This document shows, piece by piece, positions 1-11,029 of a stretch of DNA of 31,222 nt. The notes below the pieces were generated by a model. That model was not told the DNA's origin. It saw only the letters and a list, made by a program, of their open reading frames with translations, and made no database searches. The DNA is from Branchiostoma floridae (lineage: Eukaryota; Chordata; Leptocardii; Amphioxiformes; Branchiostomatidae): the NCBI RefSeq assembly GCF_000003815.2, contig NC_049989.1, forward strand, positions 22,068,503 to 22,099,724, read 5' to 3'. Both the position numbers and the translations under genes were made by a program. Each line of letters opens with the position of its first letter. Within the stretch, counting starts at the first letter, position 1.

Positions 1-1800
1 TCAGTTATTGCGCAATGGGGCAGAATAAGATAGCAGTAATAGAACCAGACAGGGAGACAGGGAGGTAGAAAATGAAAGTCTACTGCATAGGAAATGAGAG
101 TCTGTAAGAGCTGAGAGTCTATTATGTAGAAAATGAAAGTCTTAGGGAGACTGAAAGATAGAAAATGAAGGTCTATTGTACATTTGGTAAGAGTCTGTAG
201 AAAGTCTGTAAGAGCTTCATGAGAGTCTATTAAGTAGAAAATGAAAGTCTTTAGGAGACTGAAAGATAGAAAATGAAAGTCTATTGTACATTAGTAAGAT
301 TCAGTAGATAGTTTGTAAGAGCTGAGAGTCTATTGAGTAGAAAATGAAAGTCTTTGGGAGACTGAAAGATAGAAAATGAAAGTCTATTGTACATTAGTAA
401 GATTCAGTAGATAGTTTGTAAGAGCTGAGAGTCTATTGAGTAGAAAATGAAAGTCTTTGGGAGACTGAAAGATAGAAAGTAAGAGTCTATTGTACATTTA
501 GTAGAACGTGAGAGTCTGTAAGAGCTGCATGAGAGTCTATTGAGTAGAAAATGAAAGTCTTTGGGTGACTGAAAGATAGAAAATGAAAGTCTACTGTACA
601 TCAGTAAGAGTCTGTAGAAAGTCTGTAAGAGCTGCGAGTCTATTTTAGTAGAAAATGAAAGTCTCTGGGTGACTGAAAGATAGAAAATGAAAGTCTATTG
701 TACATTAGTAAGAGTCTGTAGAAAGTCTGTAAGAGCTGAGAGTGTATTGAGTAGAAAACGAAAGTCTTTTGGTGACTGAAAGATAGAAAATGAAAGTCTA
801 TTGTACATTTAGTAAGAGTCTGTAGAAAGTCTGCAAGAGCTTCATGAGAGTCTATTTAGTAGAAAATGAAAGTCTTTTAGGAGACTGAAAGATAGAAAAT
901 GAAAGTCTATTGTACATTTTAACTGTCTGTAGAAAGTCTGCAAGAGCTTCATGAGAGTCTATTTAGTAGAAAATGAAAGTCTTTTAGGAGACTGAAAGAT
1001 AGAAAATGAAAGTCTATTGTACATTTTAACTGTCTGTAGAAAGTGAGAGTCTGTAAGAGCTGAGAGTCTATTGAGTAGAAAATTAAAGTCTTGGGGAGAA
1101 AATGATAGAAAATGAAAGTATAGTGTACATTAGTAAGAGTCTTTAGAAAGTCTGTAAGAGCTGAGAGTCTATTGAGCAGAAATTGAAAGTCTTTGGGAAA
1201 TTGAAGGATAGGAAATTAAAGTATATTGTACATTAGTAAGAGGCTGTAGATAGTTTGTAAGAGCTGAGAGTTTATTTGGTAGAAAATGAAAGTCTTTAGG
1301 AGACTGAAAGATAGAAAATGAAAGTCTATTGTACATTAGTAAGAGTCTGTAGAAAGTCTGTAAGAGCTCAGAGTCTTTTGAGTAGAAAATGAAAGTCTTT
1401 GGGAGACTGAAAGATAGAAAATGAAAGTCTATTGTACATTAGTAAGAGTCTGTAGAAAGTCTGGAAGAGCTGAGAGTGTATTGAGTAGAAAATGAAAGTC
1501 TGTAGGAGATTGAAGGATAGAAAATGAAAGTCTATTGTACATTAGTAAGATTCTGTAGAACGTCTGTAAGAGTTGAGAGTTTTTTAAGTAGAAAATGAAA
1601 GTCTATTGTACAGATTTAAGAGTGAAAAATGTGAGAGTCTGCAGGAGAAAATGAAAGTGTGAGGTCAAAATTGATGAAAGATAAAAAGATAAAAAGTACA
1701 TGTAAGACTTGGTGAAGAAGAGAGTAAAAATCTGCAGGATCAAAAGCAAAAGTCTGTATAGTAGAAAATCAAAGTCACAAACATCTGGAAGAATTCTGGT
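1..1800. repeat. ~103-bp purine-rich satellite array, about 16 imperfect copies
   Basis: Imperfect head-to-tail repeat; identical landmarks (GCTGAGAGTCTATTGAGTAG) recur at 321 and 424, giving a period of about 103 bp. Each unit contains the submotif AGAAAATGAAAGTCT twice, once after GTAG and once after GAT, so the unit seems built from a shorter element. The plus strand is strongly purine-rich and poor in C. Copies become degenerate after about 1600. The array is cut by the window start. Short open frames inside it are shadows of the repeat. No centromeric or other role can be assigned. Confidence 0.9.
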
Positions 1801-1959
1801 AGAATTCTACATAATGTAGAAATATGGCGCCAAAATTTCAAATGTTCTGAACTTGAAAATCTCCATTCAGATTGACATTTGCAACTTATTTCTAACTTAT
1901 CTGCGACATTTTATCACATTTCTAGTGCTAGTTAACAACGTCAAAGTAAGCCACGACCA

Positions 1960-2240
1960 AATTCACTTACTTCCGGGTAGCCTACCGTAAGCCGACCGTA
2001 GATTTCCGAATTCCACCGTTGCGGTCGCAGATCTTCGGAGCTTAGCGGGGACTTTCAACAAACTTCAGTAATGATTCGAGCGAACCACCGAACGCGTTCT
2101 AAAGCGCACTTTGGCTCGCCGGCGAGTTGAATAAAATGGCGGACAACTCAAGTGGCGGAGGGAAGTGCGCATATTTCAAGACATCCTCATGGCACAGCAA
2201 AGTCGTATCAATACGTTGTAAATATTGCTGTGCAGTGTAA
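1960..2240 (+). other. CpG-rich patch with a short ATG frame; possible promoter or first exon
   Basis: After the AT-rich satellite the base composition changes abruptly to a CpG-rich stretch (about 1960-2200) as expected of an unmethylated promoter, a gene start or an old GC-rich transposon. An ATG at 2136 opens a 34-codon frame starting MADNSSGGGK and stopping at 2238-2240. Such a beginning resembles an ordinary protein N-terminus, but no consensus GTAAGT-type donor is seen and no continuation was recognised. It could be a first exon, a leader of the downstream TPST gene, or nothing. A minus-strand open frame over 2099-2434 resembles no known protein. Confidence 0.25.
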
Positions 2241-3309
2241 TAAGGTAGACTCAACTCATTGTGTAGAGAAATGACCGAAAACAGTGACTTTATTTTTACA
2301 TTATGTCCCTTTAAAAGTGAATCTGTAATGTAGATATTAGGAAAGAAGATACAGTCTACAACACTGAAATTGTGAATGTTGGAATTTACATGTAAAACGT
2401 TCCAGTACAGTTTGAAAAAACCACGTTGCTGCATTCCTACAGCCCAATATCCACCCAGATGTCATCAATGAATTCTCTCAGTGGTGAAACCCAGTTGTCA
2501 GCATGCCAGGTTCCAATAGTTCAGAAATTTCCCAGTAAGATTGTTGAGAACTTTTCCCACTAGTTACGGCATCAGGCAGATTTGTCGCCATGCCGATTTG
2601 CATGTTGTGTCGATGTTCACGTTTCTTACACAAATCTGGCTCTAAAAGTGAGGATTTCGTCAAATCAAGGAAAGCACAGGTATAAGTGGTAAAAGGTTTT
2701 GACTAATGTAGCCTTGTCAAGACTTTAGAGAAATCCTGTGTGGTTTTTCCCGCCGCCTTCACAGCTGTTCGTTAATCATCGTTAATGGATTGTGCTAATA
2801 AGTCTGCTTATGAAAACAACTCGACTTCAGCTATGGGTTATTGGCTCTGGACTGATGTATGTAGACTTAACGGGGTGGAAAGTCACCAGACACAGCCTCA
2901 GTTTTCAGACAGAACTTTGGGAAGAAACTCTAGAAACTTTGTAATATATTGTTAATGCACATACATAGCATTAACATAGTATAATCATGAAAACGCACAT
3001 GCAAGGGAAACATTTTTTCTTGTCCCTCCACCATTGGCTATTGATGAGAATTCAGTGTCAAAATAACCATTCAGAAATTGACCTCACCTCTGGGCTCGCA
3101 GACAAACTAAAAGTAGGTCTACAAACTCTGTTTCTCATTGTTTAATGTAATACACATACAATAGCAGGATAATACAATGAGAAATGTAAGAAATAGTACA
3201 CATACTCATATTCATTTTAATTTTTGCCCTCTCAGATTTGACAAAGGATAATTCTAACTAAAAAAAATGGCATGGAAAAAGACACTGAGGGAGAGCATGT
3301 ACCTTAATG
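2241..3309. other. Non-coding stretch, nothing recognised
   Basis: AT-rich sequence without a convincing coding frame, RNA gene or inverted-repeat element. The only open frames are short and lack recognisable protein features. Confidence 0.5.
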
Positions 3310-3521
3310 TACTGTAAATGCAGAAATGTTCACGGTGGTTTAATGTTCGCGGTTTTTGCGGTTACCACTTCACTGCGAACTTAAAACCACCGCGAACAAT
3401 TTTCTATCATGGTATTAGACTGCAGGCTATGGTGTTACCGCGAACTTAAATCCACTGCGAAAAGCCCCTTTTCCCGCTACCGCAAAATTAAATCCCCGCG
3501 AACTTAAATGCATTTACAGTA
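3310..3521. mobile_element. 212-bp MITE with TACTGTAAATGC ends
   Basis: Left end TACTGTAAATGC (3310-3321) is matched by its reverse complement GCATTTACAGTA (3510-3521). The match extends inward imperfectly with GTTCGCGG-type motifs on both sides, and the interior repeats CGCGAACTTAAA several times. Terminal TA dinucleotides suggest a Tc1/mariner-type target duplication. No coding capacity, so this is a non-autonomous element. Confidence 0.8.
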
Positions 3522-4306
3522 TATACCTGCAGTGGATTAATTTAGAATCAAATTGGGTTCTTCCATGTGATTGACGCGTGGCTGTCCTCAGACATAGAAC
3601 TTCAAGACAAGGCAAGACAAAACGGCAAGGATTTTATAATTATTAAGATTTCCACACACAACCTTTTGTCCAGAAAAGGAATTGTTCACCATGAAGAAAG
3701 ACAATTTTAATGTAAAGCTTTTTGGTACAGTTTTGTGTTACCACAGTCAAGAAATCAGCACCAGGGACAGGGAAACACTCTAGAAACTTGAAGAAGGCAA
3801 GTTTTATAACCAGGAGGATATCAAATGTCCTGTAGGGTCACAGTGATTACAGTAGAGGGGAAGGACTGCACTGTCCATTGCACATCCAAGCTGTCCTTGG
3901 GGAGTCTTAACGTAGCAGTGTTGTAATAACAGACAGGGAAGGGGTCATCTGTGCGACCACATTCAGCCGAGAGGGGGGCATATGTCCTCCTTATTAGATG
4001 GCTGAGGCCACTCTAATGTGGCTTGTTGCTTCATGGACTAGAAACAAAATTCTGAACTGGAAGGTAAAATGTGAACACAAATATATATATTATACATGAA
4101 AACCTAAGTTTATATTCTGTTTCCAATTTGTTGTTTTTAATAGTTTTGCTCAATGCATTGGCCAGTGTTGGTTACTTCTTGATACTGAACTGGGTTGAAG
4201 AAGTAAGGAGATATCAATGTACGTTTTGAAAGGCTTGTGAGCGTGTATTTGTGTGGGAAACACTTACTAGATGCTCCATGTTCTTGCAGTCTATAAAGCA
4301 AGTATA
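3522..4306. other. Non-coding stretch, nothing recognised
   Basis: No gene, RNA or clear repeat boundary seen between the MITE and the assembly gap. Confidence 0.5.
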
Positions 4307-4406
4307 NNNNNNNNNNNNNNNNNNNNNNNNNNNNNNNNNNNNNNNNNNNNNNNNNNNNNNNNNNNNNNNNNNNNNNNNNNNNNNNNNNNNNNNNNNNNNN
4401 NNNNNN
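4307..4406. other. Assembly gap of 100 N
   Basis: Exactly 100 undetermined bases, a conventional placeholder, so the real distance is unknown. Missing upstream TPST exons could lie here. Frames that cross the gap are meaningless. Confidence 0.98.
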
Positions 4407-4583
4407 GCAATAGGGGGAGTGGGGGCGCAATCCATTCATTTGCTGTGGCCTTGGATACAAGACAGGCAAAGTGCCAGAGTTGGTGGTGCAGAATACAGAA
4501 ATGAGATGGGTCAGGGGTGAAAGGTCAGGGGTCAGTCCCAGGGTACACTGGGACATGTTCTAGCGAGGCTGCCAGGTTATTAA

Positions 4584-5245
4584 GGTATCGGACCGGAGTT
4601 TCTTTTAAGATTTCGGAGGTTGGCGGGCAGCCTCAGGCCGAAGGGCTACAGTTCCGCTAGTAAACGTAGGACGCAAAACTTAATCAATATGGCGGAAAGC
4701 CGTTTACTGTCTCTTTCCGACAAACCTATTGGTACCATCTGTTGCCTCTTTATTTTGGTTCGAATATGTAGTAAAATTTTAATTTTGGACCCGAAAACTA
4801 TCATTTTTTAACACTTTTTTGATCGAAGCTGCTTGGAAAAAACGAATTTTCCCAGGATAACGACCTACGTGGTAGAGAAGCTAAATTCTTCACGTTTGTG
4901 TAAAATGAAAATAAAAAAATTCCATGTGATAACTTTTTTGCAATCTCCGATGACGTCATTTCTTCGAAATCGCATGAAAAACGCCGCTATTTGGGTCATC
5001 AGGCGAAAAAACCGCATCACCGTTGCAGCGGACTAATACAAAAATGGTTTCGCTGGCCGACCAACTACTCCTCGCACAAAAACAATACAACCCACGGGCT
5101 TTTCAGAAAATACGACAAATCTATGCTCAGCTATAACGATCACCAAGCCATAGGGAGCAAAAGTTAGGGAGACAACAGCGCACTTCCGGCCGATTACACC
5201 ACCCTTCCGCCAACTCCGGTCAGATTTGAACTCCGACCCGGAACC
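4584..5245. mobile_element. TTAA-flanked non-autonomous DNA transposon, copy 1
   Basis: The element lies between TTAA at 4580-4583 and TTAA at 5246-5249. Its ends are imperfect inverted repeats: GGTATCGGACCGGAGTT at the left and, read inward on the minus strand, GGTTCCGGGTCGGAGTT at the right (13 of 17 match). TTAA target duplications are typical of the piggyBac and Kolobok groups, but the ends do not decide the family. It contains one CRE palindrome TGACGTCA (4951-4958) and an ATGGCGG motif. Only short frames are open, with no transposase signature. Copy 2 lies 1797 bp downstream in the same orientation. Confidence 0.75.
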
Positions 5246-5252
5246 TTAAGAG

Positions 5253-6374
5253 GGACATTTTTTCTCAATATGTATTTTTATTACTTAAAAAGTTCATATC
5301 TACCATATATCCAAGTTTGGTTTGTCTCCGATGGTTACTTTTCCCACAGGAGCGGTTTAAAGTCAGGTCAAAAACACTGTATTTTGAGGCTATCAAGCTT
5401 AGATGCATATTGAACCTACGTTATAATACAGAAAAATTGAAAAACATGCTTTTTTCTGACATCGCTTTTCTGAAAACGGATAAAATGGGGTGCAAAGTCT
5501 GCCCATAAACTTGTCCGGGAAAGTATGTGCACTCTCCGTCGTTTCGGTGCTACACATCGGTAGAAAACCGTCTTTAAAAGTTGGCATCGCTGACGTCACG
5601 GAGTGACGTCAGAGGTTGCTCAAGGAAAACAGCAGGGGGTCGCGTTTTAAGTTCGTCGCTTGTAAGTAAAATGAAGAATGTGCCAGATTTTGACATGGAG
5701 CAGTAGACCAGATCTCAGACTTTCAGAATCAAACGCGTCCGACACCAAACTCTTAACTACTTCGCCGTGAACGGCCCCTTAAGAAGCACAATGCGCCCCA
5801 AATGTGTGCAAGAATGCATTCTTACACAGTGCAAAGCACAAACTGGATCTTATTGTCGGCGCTAGAAGCGGGCAGTTGGAATAAGCGCGGCAAAGATGTG
5901 TAGTGCTTTTAATAGGCTATTACTACATACCACCGAAAGAAAAAAAGATCGCCGCGTTAAGGAGCTATGAGCCGAAAGTCAGTAAACCCAGTTTCTCCTT
6001 AAGTTAGGGCTTAAAGCACCAAGATTTCAGCTTTAATGCCCATTTAAGTCATACTAATGAACGGCATCGCGAACATATGCGATAGGTGAACGACAGAGGT
6101 CGGCTCCAATCAAATGACATAGAGAAAGATATGATTTTGGAAAATTCTGCCCGCCAGAATCGATTAAAGTTGCCAGTAATGGTAGTTCTTAGGGGGGGGG
6201 GGTGAAAAAGGGGGAGGGGGGCGCCTAGGGCATGTACATGAATATGCTGACTTTTTAACTAGAAAAATGAAAAACGGTGTTTGTTTTTACACAATATAAC
6301 GACATCTGATCGAAACTTTAAAATGCGTCGAAATTACGTCATCTATGACGTCATATAAGGTACAAGCGCCGCCC
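5253..6374. other. Spacer between the two TTAA elements; holds CRE palindromes
   Basis: This 1.1-kb stretch separates the twin elements and has no recognisable gene. It holds a perfect 10-bp inverted repeat with a 3-bp loop, CTGACGTCAC (5590-5599) and GTGACGTCAG (5603-5612), each arm a full cAMP-response palindrome. Another TGACGTCA is at 6346-6353, and a G-tract at about 6192-6220. TTAAGA occurs at both 5246-5251 and 5779-5784, which might mark a further degenerate insertion, but no convincing inverted ends were found. Confidence 0.5.
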
Positions 6375-6380
6375 TATTAA

Positions 6381-7042
6381 GGTATCGGACCGGAGTTTCT
6401 TTTAAGATTTCGGAGGTTGGCGGGCAGCCTCAGGCCGAAGGGCTACAGTTCCGCTAGTAAACGTAGGACGCAAAACTTAATCAATATGGCGGAAAGCCGT
6501 TTACTGTCTCTTTCCGACAAACCTATTGGTACCGTCTGTTGCCTCTTTATTTTGGTTCGAATATGTAGTAAAATTTTAATTTTGGACCCGAAAACTATCA
6601 TTTTTTAACACTTTTTTGATCGAAGCTGCTTGGAAAAAACGAATTTTCCCAGGATAACGACCTACGTGGTAGAGAAGCTAAATTCTTCACGTTTGTGTAA
6701 AATGAAAATAAAAAAATTCCATGTGATAACTTTTTTGCAATCTCCGATGACGTCATTTCTTCGAAATCGCATGAAAAACGCCGCTATTTGGGTCATCAGG
6801 CGAAAAAACCGCATCACCGTTGCAGCGGACTAATACAAAAATGGTTTCGCTGGCCGACCAACTACTCCTCGCACAAAAACAATACAACCCACGGGCTTTT
6901 CAGAAAATACGACAAATCTATGCTCAGCTATAACGATCACCAAGCCATAGGGAGCAAAAGTTAGGGAGACAACAGCGCACTTCCGGCCGATTACACCACC
7001 CTTCCGCCAACTCCGGTCAGATTTGAACTCCGACCCGGAACC
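6381..7042. mobile_element. TTAA-flanked non-autonomous DNA transposon, copy 2
   Basis: Between TTAA at 6377-6380 and 7043-7046; same ends and length as copy 1 at an exact offset of 1797 bp. The only difference I found by reading is A at 4737 against G at 6534, with no indels. The match extends a few bases outside the TTAA on both sides (from 4578/6375 to 5252/7049). Near-identity implies very recent transposition, segmental duplication, gene conversion or an assembly artefact. The next transposon begins directly at its right flank. Confidence 0.75.
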
Positions 7043-7049
7043 TTAAGAG

Positions 7050-8266
7050 CAAGGAGGTTGAAAGAGGGAAAGGAGTCGGCTCATAATTTGTCCCTTTTCA
7101 ACCATCTTCGACTCACTTGTGAAAAAAACATTAACATTGGGGTGCGAATTGGTCTTGATTTACATACACCCAGCCGACTATCGGCATTGTTTTCATTGTT
7201 CACTCTATTATAAATGACAACAGCATGAATGATGGCCGGGCAACAAGAACAATAGAGTAACTTTGGGGAAGATTTTCAAAAGTTGAGAGTTGTAGATAGA
7301 AGAACAGCAACAACGCTCTTTGCTTTATTATTATATTATAAAGATGCCGATAGCACGGAAATCAAGCAAGCCCCAAGACGGAGGATCTCCGACGCACGAC
7401 AGGCTTGAAACTTGCAGTCAAACAAGCGGGACTGTTGCATTATGTTTTCAAGCCTACGAATACGGTGGCTGGCTAAATGAGATGGAAGGAATCATGATAA
7501 AGTCTGTGATAAAAACATCCCAGAAAAATTATTAACTCTTTCTGGAAAATAATTCAAAAATAAGAATTTATCTAGAAGCATGTTGTCCAGTTTGTCGAGA
7601 AAACTAGCCTCTCAAAATTCGCCTCGCAAGGAGATTTATTTGATGCCCCAACTTCACCCTTTGCACCAGACCATCCATGGAGACCTTATCAAGCTCAACT
7701 TTGATACAGAAAAAGAAGGCTAAGACCCCAGGAAAAATCGTAAGTGCCCACCGCCAAAAAATACATGAATGGAACGACAAAGACCTGTATAATACGTAAA
7801 AACCTCAAGTTTATTTTGGAAAAGTGCTATATGTTTGTAATAAGAACATAAATCTATACATATTTCTCCATATTTCTAAGGCCAAAAAAATGACATAAGT
7901 CCAAAGAAATGGCTGTAAACAAACCCATGTTCGTCGTAGAAAGGAAAACAAACTATCGCCATGATCGCCATGTTGTTTTCTTTCGAATGCCGATTTCTGC
8001 GCAGCTCTACTGCGCAATCCAAATAAGGAAATTGTCGGAAACCGAAGGGGCTTCGACTTCTAATCGGGCCGGCCTCGGTCCCTGCCGCTGCCCTGACGTC
8101 ATGACTGGCTCATTATGCGGCTTTTATGGGGAGTCAAACATGGTTACAAAGGACTGCCGCCGGCCAACCTGAACAATGGGACACAGCAGGGTTTAACAGG
8201 GCAAAACAAAGGCCGCGGCAAGGTGCTAATTATGAGCCGACTCCTTTCCCTCTTTCAACCTCCTTG
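7050..8266. mobile_element. 1217-bp DNA transposon with 41-bp terminal inverted repeats
   Basis: Left end 7050-7090 (starting CAAGGAGGTTGAAAGAGG) and the reverse complement of 8226-8266 match at 40 of 41 positions. The flanks are a direct duplication TTAAGAG at 7043-7049 and 8267-8273. The insertion used the right boundary of the TTAA element just upstream and so is younger than it. Internal open frames (for example 7320-7535 and 7909-8172) look like no transposase I know, so the copy is probably non-autonomous. A 7-bp duplication does not identify the superfamily; a hAT- or P-like origin is possible but unproven. Confidence 0.85.
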
Positions 8267-8408
8267 TTAAGAGGAGACCAAGGCAGCATCAGGGGAGTAA
8301 AGATGATGAAGACAAGATCAGGAGGAGACCAGGGGAGTCTTCACAGGAGTTATTGCAGACGGAAGGGTCAGCTCAGGTCGTGTATATGAACCCCAGCTCA
8401 CCAATACC

Positions 8409-8708
8409 TGGCTGTTTTATGCAGTTAAAGTTACCCTTACATCTGTGCAGATGCTTTTTGGGGTGGCGCCCATCTCCATTTCGAGTAGCCCTTGGGCCAC
8501 ACATGTGCAAGCCACTACAGCAGGGGGCTGGTCCGCTGGTAGTGATGTGTGTTTAACTTCCATACTCTTTCTCTTTAGTGCTGAGTGCTAAGCAGAGAAA
8601 GCAGCATGTACCATTTTTAAAGTCTTTGGTATGACCCGGCCGGGGTTCGAACTCACGACCTACCGAATGCAAGGCGAACACTCTAACCACTAGGCCATTG
8701 CACCGGTC
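8409..8708 (-). mobile_element. tRNA-headed SINE, about 300 bp
   Basis: On the minus strand the 5' head (8708 down to about 8637) reads like a tRNA: box A TGGCCTAGTGGTTAGAG, an anticodon-like arm with TTGCA, and box B GAGTTCGAACCCC. The acceptor arms pair poorly and a body of roughly 230 bp follows, so this is a SINE and not a tRNA gene. The box A/B pair is an internal RNA polymerase III promoter. The 3' boundary near 8409 is estimated. Confidence 0.75.
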
Positions 8709-9550
8709 ATTCAACTGAATATGTCAAGATAGAGTACCACTACCTTTTACTTTCACCTTATAATTGATTACCTTATGTTTTATGCAGTAACAACAAATTA
8801 TTCACTCGTAACTTTTCATTGATTTTATTGTGTGTAAGGTGGTGAAATAAATAATAAACAACAAAATGCCCTCAAGAAAACTGCAAATTGTAGAACGCAA
8901 AGTACAAGATCACAGGGAAAACTCAACTCACAATTTTGCACGCTGTAAACAGTTTAGGCACACTGAAATTTATTACTACACCTTAAAAGTAAATGATTTC
9001 TTATTGTGTTGGAACAAAGTTTAAACTTTTTTACTATTAATTGTAAACTATAGGATTATAGCAATGGTCAGGACTTCATCCACCTGTGCAGATTTGTGGT
9101 GTGTGATTCATGTTGTTTGCCTGTGCAGAAATCATTCTTCCCTTGTAAAGTGTTATCCGGCTCTTAGAAGATTAGAAATGAGAAACCCTCGTCACCTGAG
9201 TTCCAAGCCTTTTAACAGCAAACAGGGAAATTAAGTACACTGACCTTTCATGATTAGCTGTAGGGTACTCAAGCGTTAGGCCGACACAATTTATTGTCTT
9301 GGTTGAGGATCATTTCAGATAAAGAACTTAGCTGGAGGACAACATAGAAATTTGGATTGGAGGAAAACTTAATGCTAGTTCACCTTAATCTGTGGAGTTG
9401 AACCTAGATTTGTTGTTTTAAAAAAGCTGGGTAATATTTGAGAGATGTCAGGTCAACGACGTGGGTTTCAAATGTCAACATTTTCAAACTATTGCAACAT
9501 GAAAGTACCTTCCATCAAATCAACGATCCCCAAACACCCTTTTTTTATAT

Positions 9551-9597
9551 GCAACGGATATAGGTTACCCTATGGATAAAGGTGAAGTATAGTTACA
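9551..9597 (+). repeat. Solo MITE end
   Basis: The sequence GCAACGGATATAGGTTACCC and onward to TTACA closely matches the right inverted repeat of the MITE at 15034-15265, sharing GGTTACCCT, GGATAAAGGTGAAGTA and GTTACA. A convincing opposite end is not seen nearby, so this is a fragment or a very degenerate copy. Confidence 0.6.
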
Positions 9598-11029
9598 TCC
9601 AACTATTTTCACTCCGTTAAACTTCCCCCTCAGACTCTTATTCATTCTTTTTTTTCACCTCAGAACCAGTGATTTCTGTGTGTGTTTTTTTCCAGAAATA
9701 CGCTAAGCAAAAAATGAGTCTGATACAACTGTAATCATCTGAATGTAACCCTCCTGTTGTCAATAACTTTTGAGACATGGTAGCAGCTGAACAGTCTTGC
9801 ACCTTTCAAGACTGTCTCTTTAGATTCCTAAGTCTAAGAAACACATGCTTTGTGTATTGACTTTTCAAGAACCCTCAAAACTATCTTTAACTTTTTTGAA
9901 TTCTCAACTTAAGACTTCGCCTATTGAGTCAGTTAGTGAAACTTGCTGAAGCTCAATGTTTCTGACTTATGGAGAAGATATGCTGCCACAGTGAGCGTAG
10001 ATCAGTGCCTAGAAATGGTTAATGGCCTTGCTTTGAGCAAACTTTTTAAGAATTTTAAAAAAGACACACAGGTTTTGCTCTCAGACATATAAAGAACCCA
10101 GACTCCACCTAGCCCTGCCTGTTGGCTCGAGTATTTTCTAGACTTTGTGTCAACAGCTGGTGTATGGAGATTGGTGTGTCGAGCCTCCCAAATCTGCCAC
10201 TTTTTAACTTACGCCCCGCTGAAACATGTGCATTACTGTCTCCAACATGTGCTCAAATACAGGCTTTACCGTCTCTACTGTGTGCATTACTGTTAAACAA
10301 GGCCTGGCCTGTAGGATCTCCTGGACTAGGCGCCCACGTGAGCTGCTCTCGCACAGGGGGCTTTGAGGAGAGCTTGTTCAATTAGCTTTCAGCTTCGGCT
10401 GCTTGTTTTGCACTTTGGAGATCGTTTTGTGTTTTGAAAAGGATTCAGTTTCACGCTATGGGATTCAGGTACAAAGAAATAAAGACAAGGTACATTATTG
10501 TTGTGGTGTTTCCTAACAGACCAGTTCCAGGTCCTACAGCTACACAAGGGTGATAAATACTTGACATCAAGACTATGCAGTATGTAGGAAATGACAAAGC
10601 ACTTCAGATGTGTTCAGCTTTCACTGTTTGCTTTGCACTTTGGTGGTCATTCTATGTTTTGAAAAGGATCCAATTTTACATAATGGTGTTCAAGACTTAG
10701 TAAAAAAAGAAACAAACTTGTCTTCACAAACGTACAAACTACAAGTAGTGCATAACCAAGTTGTCAGCCTGCCTTGTGCAGTCCTCAACATGATGTACAC
10801 TGTGCATAAGAAAGTTATAGAAAATTACCACCAATAAAGCAGATAGGATTCAAGTACAATTCAATATCTACTGCCAATCAACTGGATAAGAAAAAAAAAA
10901 GAGATTTACTTCAATGGCAGATTAGTTCAGAAAACAGTACTGTTACAAAGTTCAGAATTTTCAGTTCCATGTTGCAGCACAGTCCAATCTTTGTTTTCGA
11001 TGGTGCATCTGCTGCATGTGCAAAACAGC

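Noticed and set aside
1-1800. CRISPR-like array
   Set aside because: Repeats are contiguous and degenerate without unique spacers, in a eukaryotic genome.
2099-2434. 111-residue minus-strand frame
   Set aside because: No recognisable domain, and its codons overlap a CpG-rich patch and AT-rich flank alike; probably chance.
4137-4556. Open frames running through the first N gap
   Set aside because: Their middle is made of undetermined bases, and the parts outside resemble no protein.
4620-4811. 63- and 67-residue frames repeated at 4620/4833 and 6417/6630
   Set aside because: They lie in the twin transposons, lack convincing starts and show no transposase or other domain; identity between copies reflects recent duplication.
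5246-5784. Further TTAA-flanked MITE between the twin elements
   Set aside because: TTAAGA at both ends, but inward sequences (GGGACATT and GGGGCCGTT) are too weakly matched to support inverted repeats.
4578-7049. LTR retrotransposon with 675-bp LTRs
   Set aside because: No TG..CA ends, no primer-binding site after the first copy, no purine tract directly before the second and no gag or pol; each copy has its own TTAA flanks and inverted ends.
8637-8708. tRNA gene on the minus strand (also 22410-22485)
   Set aside because: Box A and B are present but the acceptor stem pairs badly and SINE bodies follow.
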